From: an uncultured Eubacterium sp.
GTDB taxonomy: Bacteria > Bacillota > Clostridia > Lachnospirales > Lachnospiraceae
Length of the DNA stretch: 50,035 nucleotides
Assembly: GCA_947385775.1 (NCBI GenBank)
Contig: CANDMI010000020.1
Location: 1-50,035, forward strand
Reading direction: 5' to 3'
The notes beneath the pieces are model-generated. The model did no database searches and was not told the origin of the DNA. It saw only the letters and a list, made by a program, of their open reading frames with translations. Positions within the stretch are counted from its first letter, which is position 1; each line of letters opens with the position of its first letter. The position numbers and the translations under genes were made by a program. Below are positions 7,559-17,046 of this stretch, one piece after another.

Positions 7559-8467
7559 ATGACAAAGACGAAGAAAAAAAGCACATTCTCAAAATATTCA
7601 AGCCAGGATAAACTGCTTTTGATTATAGGCTATACGCTGCTTGGATTATTTGTAGTGGCGATTATCATACCTATGCTTTATATTATCATAGCGTCCTTTA
7701 TGGACCCGATCACCCTGCAGAACAAGGGGATTACGTTTGATTTTGAGAAATGGACTACGACGGCTTATAAACGTGTTATGACAAACAGCCAGATTTGGGT
7801 CGGGTTTAAAAACGCCATAATTTATTCGGTCGTATTTACGGTAGTTTCCGTTGCGGTTACGCTTTTGGCGGCATATCCGTTATCCCGGGATGATTTTAAA
7901 GGGAAGAAATTTTTTAATGTGGTTTTTATGATTACGATGTTTTTCGGCGGCGGGCTGATCCCTACATATTTGATCGTAAGTGACTTAGGGCTTGTAGACA
8001 GCATGTGGGCGGTTATCCTTCCGGGGGCGTTCAGCGTCTGGAATATGACCATTGCAAGGACTTATTACAGGGGGATTCCGCAGGAGCTGCGAGAGGCGGC
8101 GGATGTGGACGGCGCCAGCGAGCTTACGTTTTTCTTTAAAATCCTGCTTCCGGTATGTACGCCTGTGATCGCGGTGCTTGTGCTCTGGCAGTTTGTGGCG
8201 ATGTGGAACAGCTATTTTGACGCGATGATTTACCTGAACGATTCTGCAAAACAGCCGCTGCAGCTTGTACTAAGGTCGATCCTGATCCAAAACCAGCCGG
8301 AATCCGGCATGATCTCGGATATGCAGAGCACGGCGGCGCGCGCGCAGTTGGCGGAGCTGTTAAAATATGCGACGATTATTATTTCCAGCCTGCCGCTGCT
8401 TGTAATGTACCCGTTCTTCCAGAAATATTTTGACAGCGGCATTATGGCGGGCGCTGTGAAAGGATAA
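7559..8467 (+). CDS. ABC sugar transporter permease, YtcP/AraQ type
   Basis: A 302-residue partner permease with six membrane segments and the EAA loop EAADVDGASELTFFFKILLP. It starts with ATG 14 bases after the first permease ends, with AAGGGGGT as ribosome site. LplB-type and YtcP-type permeases form heterodimers that import complex oligosaccharides and, in some members, other solutes. The binding protein and cytoplasmic GH32 downstream point to fructans or sucrose-like sugars here. Confidence 0.92.
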   Translation: MTKTKKKSTFSKYSSQDKLLLIIGYTLLGLFVVAIIIPMLYIIIASFMDPITLQNKGITFDFEKWTTTAYKRVMTNSQIWVGFKNAIIYSVVFTVVSVAVTLLAAYPLSRDDFKGKKFFNVVFMITMFFGGGLIPTYLIVSDLGLVDSMWAVILPGAFSVWNMTIARTYYRGIPQELREAADVDGASELTFFFKILLPVCTPVIAVLVLWQFVAMWNSYFDAMIYLNDSAKQPLQLVLRSILIQNQPESGMISDMQSTAARAQLAELLKYATIIISSLPLLVMYPFFQKYFDSGIMAGAVKG

Positions 8468-8484
8468 ACACGAGGAGGGAGACT

Positions 8485-10164
8485 ATGAAAGGTAAAAACA
8501 GAAAAAGAATTTTGGCGGCCGCCCTGGCGGTCTGTGTGGCGGCTCCTCTGACGGGGGGGTGCGCAGGCAAGAAAAAGATTAACGACGGGACGTTCCGCCC
8601 GGTAGGCCAGTCAGAGGTGCAGTTTCCGTTAAAAGAAAAAACCGTCTTAACAGGGCTGATCAGCTATCCTGCCAATACGGAATCAGAGCCAAACAAAAGG
8701 ACAATATTTAAACGCTTACAGGAGCAGACGAATGTGGAAATCGACTGGACTGCGATCCAGGCAGACCAGTGGGCGGATAAGATTTCGTTAAATATGTCGG
8801 ATCCAAATAAGTTGACGGATTTTATTTTTACGGCTGGATTTACGGAGAGTAATTTGTTAAAATATGCAGAGTATGGGGCGATTATTCCATTGGAGGAATA
8901 TATTGACGCCTACATGCCGAATTTGAAGTCCGTCTTTGACAAATATCCGGAATACCGGGCTATGAGTACGGATGTCAACGGGCATATCTGGTCGCTGCCG
9001 TGGATTGAACAGCTTGGCTCCGGCAAAGAAGCCATCCAGACGGTGAACAATATGAGTTTTATCAATAAAAAGTGGCTGGATTTTCTGGGGCTTGAAATAC
9101 CAAAAACGGTAGAAGAATTTGAAAATGTGCTGATCGCGTTCCGCGACCATGCATCGGAGATTCAAAGCGAGTTTGGGATTGAAGGCAGCATCATCCCGAT
9201 GTCCTGCATTGTCAACGACCAGGATCCTGGAATCCTGATCAACGGATTCGGGGAAGGATACGGGGATGCGGATAAAGACCGCCATATCGCGGTGACAGAT
9301 GACAAAAAAGTGATCTGCAGCGCGGTGCAGGAAGGATACAAGGAAGGGATCCAGTGGCTTCATAAGCTATACAGCGAAAAGCTGATTGACGCGGAGGCGT
9401 TTACGCAGGAGTGGTCTACCTATGTGTCGAAGGGGAAATCCGGACGCTACGGGGTATGCTTTAGCTGGGATGTGGGAAATATTGACAACTTAACGGACTG
9501 GGCGCCGTTACCGGTGTTAGAGGCGGACACGAAGAACCTGACGCCGCAAAACGGTTCGTTTACCAGCGGGTATGACCGCGGCCGCTGCGTCGTGACTTCC
9601 GTGGCGGAAAAACCGGCGCTGATATGCTCGTGGCTGGACCAGATGTACGCCCCGATGCAGTCGCCGCAGAACAACTGGGGCACATATGGGGAAGACGATG
9701 ATTTTGACATTTTTGAGCTCGGAAAAAACGGGCAGGGGGAAGATATGTTAAAACACGCGCCTCTTGGAGACGCATCCCCGGTAGAAGTAAGGGAGGCGGA
9801 AGCGGTAGGCGGCCCTTTGGCGGTGCTGGACGAGTATTATGACGTCTATGTCACCTGCCCGGACGACGCGAAATACCGGCTGGACTGGATTAAAGAGTTT
9901 TATACGCCTGATATGCATACCAAATATGTATATCCGAATATTTTTATGAGCCGCAGCGATACCGAGACGCTCTCCAACCTTCAGGCGGACATTCAAAAAA
10001 CAATTAATGCAAAAAAAGCGGATTGGATTATGAACGGGTTTACGGATAAGGACTGGGATAAGTATCTGGACGATTTAAAGGCATATGGGCTGGATCAATA
10101 TCTGGAGCTGTTCCAGACGTATCTGGATTCGTATAATGCCAATCTGGAGGCGGAGCAATCGTAA
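8485..10164 (+). CDS. Extracellular solute-binding lipoprotein (sugar)
   Basis: A 559-residue binding protein of the large LipO/LplA-like class that goes with LplB/YtcP permeases. The N terminus is a lipoprotein signal: basic start, hydrophobic AAALAVCVAAPL, then lipobox LTGGC with the acylated cysteine at residue 26. The mature part has the extended form of these proteins (TNVEIDWTAIQADQWADKI early on) and no extra domain. GAGGAGGGAG precedes the ATG. It presumably captures the oligosaccharide at the outer face of the membrane and delivers it to the two permeases. The specificity is inferred only from the neighbouring GH32 gene. Confidence 0.92.
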   Translation: MKGKNRKRILAAALAVCVAAPLTGGCAGKKKINDGTFRPVGQSEVQFPLKEKTVLTGLISYPANTESEPNKRTIFKRLQEQTNVEIDWTAIQADQWADKISLNMSDPNKLTDFIFTAGFTESNLLKYAEYGAIIPLEEYIDAYMPNLKSVFDKYPEYRAMSTDVNGHIWSLPWIEQLGSGKEAIQTVNNMSFINKKWLDFLGLEIPKTVEEFENVLIAFRDHASEIQSEFGIEGSIIPMSCIVNDQDPGILINGFGEGYGDADKDRHIAVTDDKKVICSAVQEGYKEGIQWLHKLYSEKLIDAEAFTQEWSTYVSKGKSGRYGVCFSWDVGNIDNLTDWAPLPVLEADTKNLTPQNGSFTSGYDRGRCVVTSVAEKPALICSWLDQMYAPMQSPQNNWGTYGEDDDFDIFELGKNGQGEDMLKHAPLGDASPVEVREAEAVGGPLAVLDEYYDVYVTCPDDAKYRLDWIKEFYTPDMHTKYVYPNIFMSRSDTETLSNLQADIQKTINAKKADWIMNGFTDKDWDKYLDDLKAYGLDQYLELFQTYLDSYNANLEAEQS

Positions 10165-10182
10165 ACGAGTGCAGAAAGGAAG

Positions 10183-11682
10183 ATGAATATGACAAGCCAG
10201 GTACTACGTGAAGCAAGAAAATATGAAGAAGCTGCCGAAAAATCCATACCCGGGGAGGAGCGTCCCATTTTCCATCTGGCTTCACGCGCAGGCTGGATGA
10301 ATGATCCGAATGGATTTTGCTATTATAAAGGGCAGTACCATTTATTTTACCAGTATTATCCATATGAGCCGAAATGGGGGCCGATGCACTGGGGCCATGC
10401 GGTGAGCGGCGATTTGCTGCACTGGAATTACCTCCCGGCGGCTCTTGCGCCGGATGAAGCTTATGATAGGGACGGATGTTTTTCCGGGAGCGCGGCGGCG
10501 CTGGCGGACGGGCGGATGCTGTTAATGTATACCGGGGTTGTAAAAGAGCATCAGGACGACGGAAGCTATCAGGAAGTGCAGACACAGTGCGTTGCGGTCG
10601 GCGATGGGGTGGATTTTGAAAAGTACAAAGGGAACCCGGCGCTGGATGAAAAGAGCCTGCCAGAAGGCAGCAGCCGGTTTGATTTCCGCGACCCGAAAAT
10701 ATGGAAAAATGCGGACGGCACGTATTCCTGCGTGGTAGGAAACCGCCCGGCGGACGGGAGCGGGCAGATTTTGCTGTATCATAGCGAAGACGGTTTTCAA
10801 TGGAAGTTTGGCGGCGTTTTGGCCGCAAACGGCAACCGGTTTGGAAAGATGTGGGAATGCCCGGACTTTTTTGAGCTGGACGGGACATGGGTTTTGCTTA
10901 CAAGCCCGCAGGATATGCTGCCGGAAGGGCTGGAATACCACAATGGGAACGGAACCTTGTGCCTTTTGGGGGACTATGACGAAGCGTCGGGCGTATTTAA
11001 CGAAAAGCACAACCAGGCGATTGATTACGGGATTGATTTTTACGCCCCTCAGACGACGCTTACGCCGGACGGACGCAGGGTTATGGTCGGCTGGATGCAA
11101 AACTGGGATACCTGTAATATGCATTATCCAAAGGGGCCCTGGCTTGGACAGATGAGCCTGCCCAGGGAATTGTCCGTAAAAGGCGGCAGGCTGTATCAAA
11201 ACCCGGTACGGGAGCTGGAGCGGATGCGGCGTAACAAAGCCGGGTACGAAAATGTGCCGGTTACAGGGCTGTTGGAGCTGGAGCAGGTCAAAGGCAGGAG
11301 CATTGACATGGAGATACGGATACGGCCTGGCAGCCCGCAGGAGATGTACCAGAAATTTGAAGTGCGGCTTGCACAGGATCACCAGTACCATACTTCCATC
11401 ATATTCCAGCCAAAGGAATCTATCTTGAAAATAGACCGAAAATTTTCCGGTTCCAGAAGGGCCATTATCCATCAGCGCAGGAGCCTGGTGCACGATAAGG
11501 GCGGTGAATTGAAATTAAGGATTATTTTAGACCGCTTCAGTATGGAAGTGTTTGTAAATGACGGCGAACAGGCGCTTTCAGCGACTATTTACACAAAGCA
11601 GGAGGCGGAGGGCATACAGTTCCTTGCGGAAGGCGATGTGAATATGGACGTTGTAAAATACGACCTGTGCGCTTTCGAGTAA
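10183..11682 (+). CDS. GH32 beta-fructosidase (sucrose or fructo-oligosaccharide hydrolase)
   Basis: A 499-residue retaining glycosidase that releases fructose from sucrose, fructo-oligosaccharides or inulin/levan fragments. All three GH32 catalytic motifs are present: nucleophile Asp41 in WMNDPNG, the transition-state stabiliser Asp170 in FRDP, and acid/base Glu225 in ECPD. A C-terminal beta-sandwich follows, ending in the typical SMEVFVNDGEQALSATIYT segment. There is no signal peptide, so it acts in the cytoplasm on imported sugar. Because import is by ABC transporter, not PTS, the substrate should be unphosphorylated; the automatic label sucrose-6-phosphate hydrolase would be doubtful. Last gene of the operon, 18 bases after the binding protein. 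Confidence 0.93.
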   Translation: MNMTSQVLREARKYEEAAEKSIPGEERPIFHLASRAGWMNDPNGFCYYKGQYHLFYQYYPYEPKWGPMHWGHAVSGDLLHWNYLPAALAPDEAYDRDGCFSGSAAALADGRMLLMYTGVVKEHQDDGSYQEVQTQCVAVGDGVDFEKYKGNPALDEKSLPEGSSRFDFRDPKIWKNADGTYSCVVGNRPADGSGQILLYHSEDGFQWKFGGVLAANGNRFGKMWECPDFFELDGTWVLLTSPQDMLPEGLEYHNGNGTLCLLGDYDEASGVFNEKHNQAIDYGIDFYAPQTTLTPDGRRVMVGWMQNWDTCNMHYPKGPWLGQMSLPRELSVKGGRLYQNPVRELERMRRNKAGYENVPVTGLLELEQVKGRSIDMEIRIRPGSPQEMYQKFEVRLAQDHQYHTSIIFQPKESILKIDRKFSGSRRAIIHQRRSLVHDKGGELKLRIILDRFSMEVFVNDGEQALSATIYTKQEAEGIQFLAEGDVNMDVVKYDLCAFE

Positions 11683-11728
11683 TTTAAGGCAGTTTCGGGC
11701 ATAATAAAATGAGTTTGTCTGCGGGCAT

Positions 11729-11766
11729 AAAAACCCCGGCGCAGGAGGTTCGGCGCCGGGGTTTTT
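11729..11766. terminator. Bidirectional rho-independent terminator
   Basis: Arms 11729-11742 and 11753-11766 form a perfect 14-bp stem (AAAAACCCCGGCGC) with a 10-base loop and T-runs on both strands. It separates the GH32 gene from the convergent potD. Confidence 0.92.
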
Positions 11767-11780
11767 AGACTGTTTGATTT

Positions 11781-12842
11781 TTAAGAAGATTTTAAGGCCT
11801 CCCATAATTCGATATAATAATTGTTTGTGATCTCGTCCGACGGCTGGAAAAATTCGCAGTTGTCCAGCGTTTCGGTTTTTGGGAAAATCGTTTCGTCCTG
11901 CTGGACTTCCTCGTCTAATTGCTCGAACACCGCTTTATTGGGGGTTGCGTAGTAGACGTAGTCAAAATTGACCATCGCAACGTCCGGGCGGCATAGATAA
12001 TTTAAAAACAGCTCCGCGTTTTTTTTATGGCGGCAGGTTTTTGGGATGAACCAAGCGTCCACCCACATGTTGGAGCCTTCCTTTGGAACGGAAAATTCCA
12101 GATCTTCGTTCATGGACTGGGCGTAGGCGGCTTCTCCGGAGTAAACCTGCGCAAGCGCGGCGTTTCCGGCTGCCATTTCATCCGCGGATTCGTCACAGTA
12201 ATAGGAATAGACAAGGGGTTTTTGCTTTAGCAGCAGATCTAAGGACTTGTCTAACACATGCTGGTCGTTTGTGTTGCAGGATTCGCCAAGCAGCTTTTGG
12301 GCGGCTAAAAACGCGTCCCGCACGCTGTTTTCCATAATGATCTTTCCCGCGTACTGCTTATCCCATAAGATATTCCAGGTGTCGGTCTTTGAAGCGTCCA
12401 CCATTTTGGAGTTATATAAGATTCCTACGGTCCCAAAAAAATAAGGCAGCGTAAAGCGGTTTTTTGGGTCAAAGTTTTTGCAGTAGTCAATGTATTTTTT
12501 GTCAATATTGGCGTATTCCGGAATATTGGTAAAGTCAATGTCTAAAGTTTCGCCTTCCTGGATCAGTTTATTTACAATGTAGTCGGAGGTGCAGGCCACA
12601 TCGTAGTGGATAGAGCCTGCCTTGTATTTTGCATACATCTCCTCCGGGCTTTCATATTCTTCGTATTTCACTGTAATTCCAGTTTCTTCGGTAAACTGGT
12701 CGATCAGTTTCGGCTCTAAATATTTTCCGTAATTTAGCACGACTACCGTATTCGGGTCGTCTTTTGAGCCGCAGCCGGAAAAAAGAAAAACCGGCAGCAG
12801 CAGAAATAAAAACAGCGCGATCCGTCTTTTCGTTGTTTCCAT
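11781..12842 (-). CDS. potD: Spermidine/putrescine-binding lipoprotein PotD
   Basis: The substrate-binding part of the PotABCD polyamine importer. The 353-residue precursor has a lipoprotein signal with lipobox FSGC (Cys24), then the PotD opening TVVVLNYGKYLEPKLIDQF and the ITVKYEEYESPEEMYAKY segment. In Gram-positive bacteria it is anchored to the outer membrane face as a lipoprotein. It is the last gene of the operon, 16 bases after potC, with CAGGAGGG before the ATG. Putrescine versus spermidine preference cannot be read from the sequence with confidence. Confidence 0.95.
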   Translation of the reverse strand: METTKRRIALFLFLLLPVFLFSGCGSKDDPNTVVVLNYGKYLEPKLIDQFTEETGITVKYEEYESPEEMYAKYKAGSIHYDVACTSDYIVNKLIQEGETLDIDFTNIPEYANIDKKYIDYCKNFDPKNRFTLPYFFGTVGILYNSKMVDASKTDTWNILWDKQYAGKIIMENSVRDAFLAAQKLLGESCNTNDQHVLDKSLDLLLKQKPLVYSYYCDESADEMAAGNAALAQVYSGEAAYAQSMNEDLEFSVPKEGSNMWVDAWFIPKTCRHKKNAELFLNYLCRPDVAMVNFDYVYYATPNKAVFEQLDEEVQQDETIFPKTETLDNCEFFQPSDEITNNYYIELWEALKSS

Positions 12843-12858
12843 CCGTTTCCCTCCTGAT

Positions 12859-13644
12859 TTAAAACGTGCGGCTTTGCTGCTTTGCGCGGCTGGATTTTAA
12901 GTTCATGAGCAGCAGCAGAGCGAACGCTATGAAAAATAAAAGCGTAGAAAGCGCGTACATCTGCGGCATAATGCCCTTTCTTAGCTCTGTGTAGATCATC
13001 GTGGAAAGGGTGTTTACGCCGGCGCCTTTTGTAAAATAGGTGATGCTGAAATCGTCCAACGACATAGTAACGCACATTAAAAATCCCGAAAAAACCCCGG
13101 GGCGGATGTCCGGCCATACGATCTTATAAAAAGCGTAAGCCGGCTTTGCGCCAAGGTCTAATGCCGCTTCGTAGGTGTAACGGCTTGTCTGGTTAAGCTT
13201 TGGCAGCACGTTTAAAATCACGTAGGGAATATTAAATGTGATATGGGCGATCAAAACCGTATGAAAGCCCAGCTCTGTAAAACGCACAAACAAAAGCATC
13301 ATGGAAATCCCGGTTACAATGTCCGCGTTTAACAGCGGGATATTGGTTGCGCCTAACATAATCGCGCGCCCCCGCTTTCGCATCGCATGAATGCCAATAG
13401 CCGCCATCGTTCCAAGAATGGAGGCGATGACGGAGGAAAGCAGGGTTAAAAGTATGGTTGTGCGAAACGCCGAAAAGATCATGCTGCTTGTAAACAGCTC
13501 CCGGTACCATTTAAACGTAAAGCCGCCCCAAATGACCCTGGATTTGGAGTTATTAAAGGACAGGGCGATCAGTATGGCGATGGGCATGTATAAAAAAAGG
13601 AAAATCAGTATAAAATACGCCCGTTCCATTCCCTTTTTTACCAT
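12859..13644 (-). CDS. potC: Polyamine ABC transporter permease PotC
   Basis: A 261-residue permease with six membrane segments. The PotC start FLYMPIAILIALSFNNSKS and the ATPase-contact loop EAALDLGAKPAYAFYKIV are both clear. The ATG at 13644 overlaps the potB stop by 7 bases and has GGGAGGT upstream. Pairs with PotB. Confidence 0.95.
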   Translation of the reverse strand: MVKKGMERAYFILIFLFLYMPIAILIALSFNNSKSRVIWGGFTFKWYRELFTSSMIFSAFRTTILLTLLSSVIASILGTMAAIGIHAMRKRGRAIMLGATNIPLLNADIVTGISMMLLFVRFTELGFHTVLIAHITFNIPYVILNVLPKLNQTSRYTYEAALDLGAKPAYAFYKIVWPDIRPGVFSGFLMCVTMSLDDFSITYFTKGAGVNTLSTMIYTELRKGIMPQMYALSTLLFFIAFALLLLMNLKSSRAKQQSRTF

Positions 13645-14462
13645 ACGGCAGTACCTCCCATATCATCGGACTGCTTGTTCATTACAGCCATGCTTAAGAT
13701 CACAAATACCATAAGGACAAGCGACAGGCCGGAGCCTAAATTCCAGTTGAAAAACTGCATAAAGTCCGCTTCGATAATATTTCCGATCAGCAATACCTTG
13801 CCGCCGCCCAAAAGGTTTGAAATGACAAAGGAGGTCAGCGCAGGCACGAAAACCATGATAATGCCGCTCATCACCCCCGGTATTGTAAGCGGAAAAATAA
13901 TTTTACAAAAAATAACAGGCGCGGTCGCGCCAAGGTCTTTCGCCGCTTCGATAATGTCCCCCCGTATCCTTGCCATGGAATTATAAATCGGTAAGATCAT
14001 ATAAGGCAAAAAATCATACACCATCCCAAATACGACAGCGGCAGGCGTGCCAAGGAGGTTTAGCTTTGGCAGATGGAAAAAGCCCAGTATGCCATTTAAG
14101 ATCCCGTTGTTTGAAAGGATCATCTGCCAGGCCAGCACCCGCAGCATGGAGTTCATCCACATTGGCAGGATTACTAAAAACACGAGAAAGCTCTGGCGCT
14201 TTACGTTGATCTTCGTTAGGATCATAGCAAGCGGATAAGAAAGCGCCAGGCAGATGATCGTGCATTCCAGCGCGATTTTTATGGAAATCCAAAGGGCTTT
14301 TAAATGCACTTTATGAAAAATCGATATAATGTTTGCCATCGTAAAGCTTCCTGCGGAGTTTGTAAACGCATAGTATATGATAAGCAGCAACGGCAGCAGG
14401 ATAAATCCCAGGATCCAGACCATATAAGGGCCTGCGAGCATCTGCTTTCCAAAATTACGCAT
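13638..14462 (-). CDS. potB: Polyamine ABC transporter permease PotB
   Basis: A 274-residue permease with six membrane segments and the PotB/PotH features [15 protein letters not shown] and the EAA loop [17 protein letters not shown]. The ATG at 14462 is preferred because AAAAGGTGG precedes it; it overlaps the potA stop by 8 bases. An in-frame ATG at 14486 would enlarge the overlap and has no ribosome site. Acts with PotC as the channel for polyamine import. Confidence 0.94.
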   Translation of the reverse strand: MRNFGKQMLAGPYMVWILGFILLPLLLIIYYAFTNSAGSFTMANIISIFHKVHLKALWISIKIALECTIICLALSYPLAMILTKINVKRQSFLVFLVILPMWMNSMLRVLAWQMILSNNGILNGILGFFHLPKLNLLGTPAAVVFGMVYDFLPYMILPIYNSMARIRGDIIEAAKDLGATAPVIFCKIIFPLTIPGVMSGIIMVFVPALTSFVISNLLGGGKVLLIGNIIEADFMQFFNWNLGSGLSLVLMVFVILSMAVMNKQSDDMGGTAVW

Positions 14463-15528
14463 TGAAATCCACCACCTTTTCATCATTCGATTCCGGCTTG
14501 TTCATAATCTGGATATTAAAAGGTATGACGCGAAGCCCGATGTGGGAACCGGGTTCATGGTATGCGGTGGTGTGGATCAGCCATTCAAAGCCTGCCGCCA
14601 TAACTTCAATTTCGTAATGCACGCCTTTAAAAATCACGGAAGTGATTTCGCCGGAAAAAAAACCGTCCTTTGGATCGGTAATGATCAGATCCTCCGGCCG
14701 GATCACCACATCCACCGGCTGGTTGCAGCCAAAGCCCGTGTCTACGCATTCCAGATTAACGCCCAACACATTTACGAGTTTATCCCGCACCATTATGCCG
14801 TCCATAATATTGCTGTCGCCGATAAAGTCCGCCACAAAAGCGTTGACCGGCTCGTTGTAAATGTCCTCCGGCGTGCCGATCTGCTGGATGTAGCCCTGGT
14901 TCATGACGACGACCTTATCCGACATCGTAAGGGCTTCTTCCTGGTCATGGGTGATATAAATAAAGGTAATCCCAAGCTCATTTTTTAACCGGATCAGCTC
15001 ATACTGCATGTCCTGTCGCATTTTTAAGTCCAGCGCTCCAAGAGGCTCGTCCAAAAGCAGCACTTTCGGCTCGTTTACGATCGCGCGGGCAATCGCGATG
15101 CGCTGCTGCTGCCCGCCGCTTAGGGAGTCCACGCTTCTGCTTTCAAAGCCCTCCAGGTTTACCAGCTTTAAGGCGTATTTAATTTTATCTTCGATATAGG
15201 ATTTGCTTTTTTTGCTGATCTTTAACCCAAACGCAATGTTTTCCGCAATGGACATATGGCTAAAAAGCGCGTATTTTTGGAACACGGTGTTCAGTCTGCG
15301 TTCATTTGGTGGCAAAAGTGTGATATCGGAGCCGTCAAACAGGATTTTTCCCTTATCCGGAGTTTCAAAACCGCCAATCAGCCGAAGCGTCGTTGTCTTG
15401 CCGCAGCCGGATGGCCCAAGCAGCGTAACAAATTCGTTTTCGTGGATTGTAAGGTTTAGATCGTCTAATATGACAGCGCCGTCAAAAGATTTTGTGACAT
15501 GCTGTAACTCAATGAGTTTTTTTTCCAT
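14455..15528 (-). CDS. potA: Polyamine ABC transporter ATPase PotA
   Basis: The ATP-hydrolysing subunit that powers polyamine import from the cytoplasmic side. The 357-residue protein has Walker [10 protein letters not shown] (residues 38-46), ABC signature LSGGQQQR (136-143), Walker B LLLDEP (157-162) and switch histidine in [11 protein letters not shown]-terminal TOBE-like domain follows (DVVIRPEDL). The ATG at 15528 is used, with GAAAGG eight bases upstream; a TTG two codons earlier is possible. It starts 12 bases after the 145-residue unknown gene, so the two are almost surely co-transcribed. Confidence 0.95.
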   Translation of the reverse strand: MEKKLIELQHVTKSFDGAVILDDLNLTIHENEFVTLLGPSGCGKTTTLRLIGGFETPDKGKILFDGSDITLLPPNERRLNTVFQKYALFSHMSIAENIAFGLKISKKSKSYIEDKIKYALKLVNLEGFESRSVDSLSGGQQQRIAIARAIVNEPKVLLLDEPLGALDLKMRQDMQYELIRLKNELGITFIYITHDQEEALTMSDKVVVMNQGYIQQIGTPEDIYNEPVNAFVADFIGDSNIMDGIMVRDKLVNVLGVNLECVDTGFGCNQPVDVVIRPEDLIITDPKDGFFSGEITSVIFKGVHYEIEVMAAGFEWLIHTTAYHEPGSHIGLRVIPFNIQIMNKPESNDEKVVDFNA

Positions 15529-15540
15529 TCGCAAAGCCTT

Positions 15541-15978
15541 TCAGTCATAGGGATCAAATATTTTTAAGAAAATATGGCCGTCCCGCTTTTTGTATAAATC
15601 CATTACCAGTGTCCAAAGCTGATGGCAGCGGTTTAAAAGCACCGCGTCGGCATCTACAATATATGGTGAGAGCACGCCGACGTCAAAATAATGGAAGCTT
15701 AATGGTGGCAGAAAAACAAGGTTATAGGAATGCACCTGGGCATCGTGGCGCAAGATCCGCTCATAAGTGACCATCAGATGCTCTTTTCCGCGGCACTTGC
15801 AGAAAAAAGAGGTAAAGCATTCATCCACAACCCATTCTACGCCGTTTTGCATGACATGCTCCTTATGGGAATCGTCCAGCTCGTCTGTAGATTGCAGCTC
15901 GATCTGCCAGTTCAAATGCCCTTTTTTTGTTTCCGCCAGAAGTTCATCGATGGTTTTTACAAGTGCGCTGGATTTCAT
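15541..15978 (-). CDS. Uncharacterised protein leading the pot operon
   Basis: I do not recognise a named family. The 145-residue soluble protein has an N-terminal helix (KTIDELLAETKKGHLNW), then WVVDECFTSFFCKCRGKEH with Cys54, Cys60 and Cys62, then a conserved-looking LVFLPPLSFHYFDVGVLSPY segment and a C-terminal helix ending at DPYD. The cysteines could bind metal, but there is no clear four-ligand site. The ATG at 15978 follows GCAGGAGG; a longer frame runs back through the tRNA gene and is spurious. It occupies the place where related operons carry the HTH-cupin regulator potR, but it shows no helix-turn-helix. Confidence 0.75.
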   Translation of the reverse strand: MKSSALVKTIDELLAETKKGHLNWQIELQSTDELDDSHKEHVMQNGVEWVVDECFTSFFCKCRGKEHLMVTYERILRHDAQVHSYNLVFLPPLSFHYFDVGVLSPYIVDADAVLLNRCHQLWTLVMDLYKKRDGHIFLKIFDPYD

Positions 15979-16017
15979 ACAAAACCTCCTGCTTTGTGTT
16001 TTTATGCAAAAAAAATA

Positions 16018-16090
16018 AGCCAATAGGGGGACTCGAACCCCCGACCCACGCATTACGAATGCGTTGCTCTACCAGCTGAGCCATATTGGC
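16018..16090 (-). tRNA. tRNA-Thr (anticodon CGT)
   Basis: On the minus strand bases 16090 to 16018 fold as a complete cloverleaf: acceptor GCCAATA/TATTGGC, D arm GCTCAGCTGGTAGAGC, anticodon stem ACGCA/TGCGT with loop TTCGTAA, and T arm with GTTCGAGTC. The anticodon is CGT, reading ACG threonine codons. The discriminator base is T, CCA is not encoded, and TTATTTTTTT follows. It lies 39 bases before the start of the 145-residue gene. Confidence 0.97.
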
Positions 16091-16213
16091 ATTTTGTCGC
16101 TTTTTATTCAAATTTTTCTATATTTCGTTGCGACTTAGTTAGTGTAACACAGAATGAGAAAATAAACAAGCCCTTTTTTAAAAAATTTTTGATTTGGGGA
16201 TTTCCTAAGTTTC

Positions 16214-16789
16214 TTATTCAGAAAACACTTTGTTTAATTCAATAAAACACCCATCAAGCACGCTGACTTTCGCCACATCTTCCCGTCCGTAGTCCTCATG
16301 GAGCCTGAAAGAACCATTACTGTCTGGAAGAAATACCATCACAGACCTATTCTCCGGATCCACAATCCAGTATTCCCGAACCCTGGCCTGCTGGTATAGG
16401 TTTAACTTCACAAGCCGGTCATGGCGAAGTGAGGACGGGGACAGGATTTCAACAATCAGATCCGGAGCTCCTTTGCAGCCGTGCTTATCCAGCTTGCTCT
16501 GGTCACATACCACGGAGATATCCGGCTCAACAACAGTGTCAACGTCCTCCGGTCTGTCCCCATCCTGCTCAAACAGCCGAACACCGAACGGGGCAGAGTA
16601 GACCTCGCGTTTTTTACCCTCAAGAAAATTTGCAAGCTGGCGGAATAACTCGCCGCTAATCTTCTGATGGATTCTCGACGGCGTTGCCATCATAAATACC
16701 TCACCATCAATAATTTCTATAAGTTCATTCTCATCCCATGTGAGGCAGTCGGCAAGTGAGTGCCGTGCCTTTTCCTCTGGTAATGCCAT
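16214..16789 (-). CDS. Uma2 family putative PD-(D/E)XK endonuclease
   Basis: A 191-residue protein of the Uma2 (DUF820) family. It shows the restriction-endonuclease-like core: IEIIDGEVFMM, the acidic VEPDISVVCD strand, PDLIVEILSPSS, and the KLNLYQQARVREYWIVDPE helix-strand pair. These carry the candidate PD and E-x-(L)-S catalytic positions. Uma2 proteins are widespread and largely uncharacterised; nuclease activity is predicted from the fold. AAGGAGGGC precedes the ATG, and a small ORF ends three bases upstream. A second Uma2 gene, clearly a paralogue, lies at 19295-19831. Confidence 0.85.
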   Translation of the reverse strand: MALPEEKARHSLADCLTWDENELIEIIDGEVFMMATPSRIHQKISGELFRQLANFLEGKKREVYSAPFGVRLFEQDGDRPEDVDTVVEPDISVVCDQSKLDKHGCKGAPDLIVEILSPSSLRHDRLVKLNLYQQARVREYWIVDPENRSVMVFLPDSNGSFRLHEDYGREDVAKVSVLDGCFIELNKVFSE

Positions 16790-16792
16790 AAA

Positions 16793-16900
16793 TCAGCCCT
16801 CCTTATTCGCTGTTGCTTTAGAGTTGTTACGTTCAATAGCTTCTGCCGCTGCCCGCTTTAAAAACCCATCCACACTTTCGCCTCTTGCAGCAATTTGCAT
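16793..16900 (-). CDS. Possible small ORF or antitoxin-like remnant before Uma2
   Basis: The minus strand encodes 35 residues starting MQIAARGESVDGFLKRAAAE and ending just before the Uma2 start. The pattern ARGESVDGFLKRAAAEAIER resembles the C-terminal helix region of ribbon-helix-helix antitoxins. The DNA-binding strand is missing, and the only good ribosome site plus ATG nearby (AGGTGATTACAATG) opens a different frame, so this may be a frameshifted remnant. It is too short to be sure that it is translated. Confidence 0.35.
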   Translation of the reverse strand: MQIAARGESVDGFLKRAAAEAIERNNSKATANKEG

Positions 16901-17029
16901 TACTGCTTGCCATTGTAATCACCTCTTGTTAATAATATAACATGAACATGGCTTTCATTCAACCACCACTAAAGCGCCCCAAAATATTTCTATAAATTAA
17001 AATAAAAAGTAGCGCCCCCGCCCTATATG

Positions 17030-17038
17030 TGTTACAAT
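17030..17038 (+). promoter_or_regulatory. Extended -10 element before queH
   Basis: TGTTACAAT is an extended -10 sequence without a good -35. A start near 17045 would leave almost no leader ahead of the 46-residue ORF that begins at 17047. Confidence 0.4.
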
Positions 17039-17046
17039 CAGTTATC

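Noticed and set aside
10183-11682. Sucrose-6-phosphate hydrolase function for the GH32 enzyme
   Set aside because: Uptake here is by ABC transporter and no sucrose PTS gene is present, so an unphosphorylated substrate is more likely.
15979-16053. N-terminal extension of the 145-residue protein
   Set aside because: The extra codons (including the GSGVRVPL string) are the reverse reading of tRNA-Thr; the ribosome site supports the ATG at 15978.
16214-16940. Insertion sequence or transposase around the Uma2 gene
   Set aside because: No transposase motif, terminal inverted repeat or target duplication was found.
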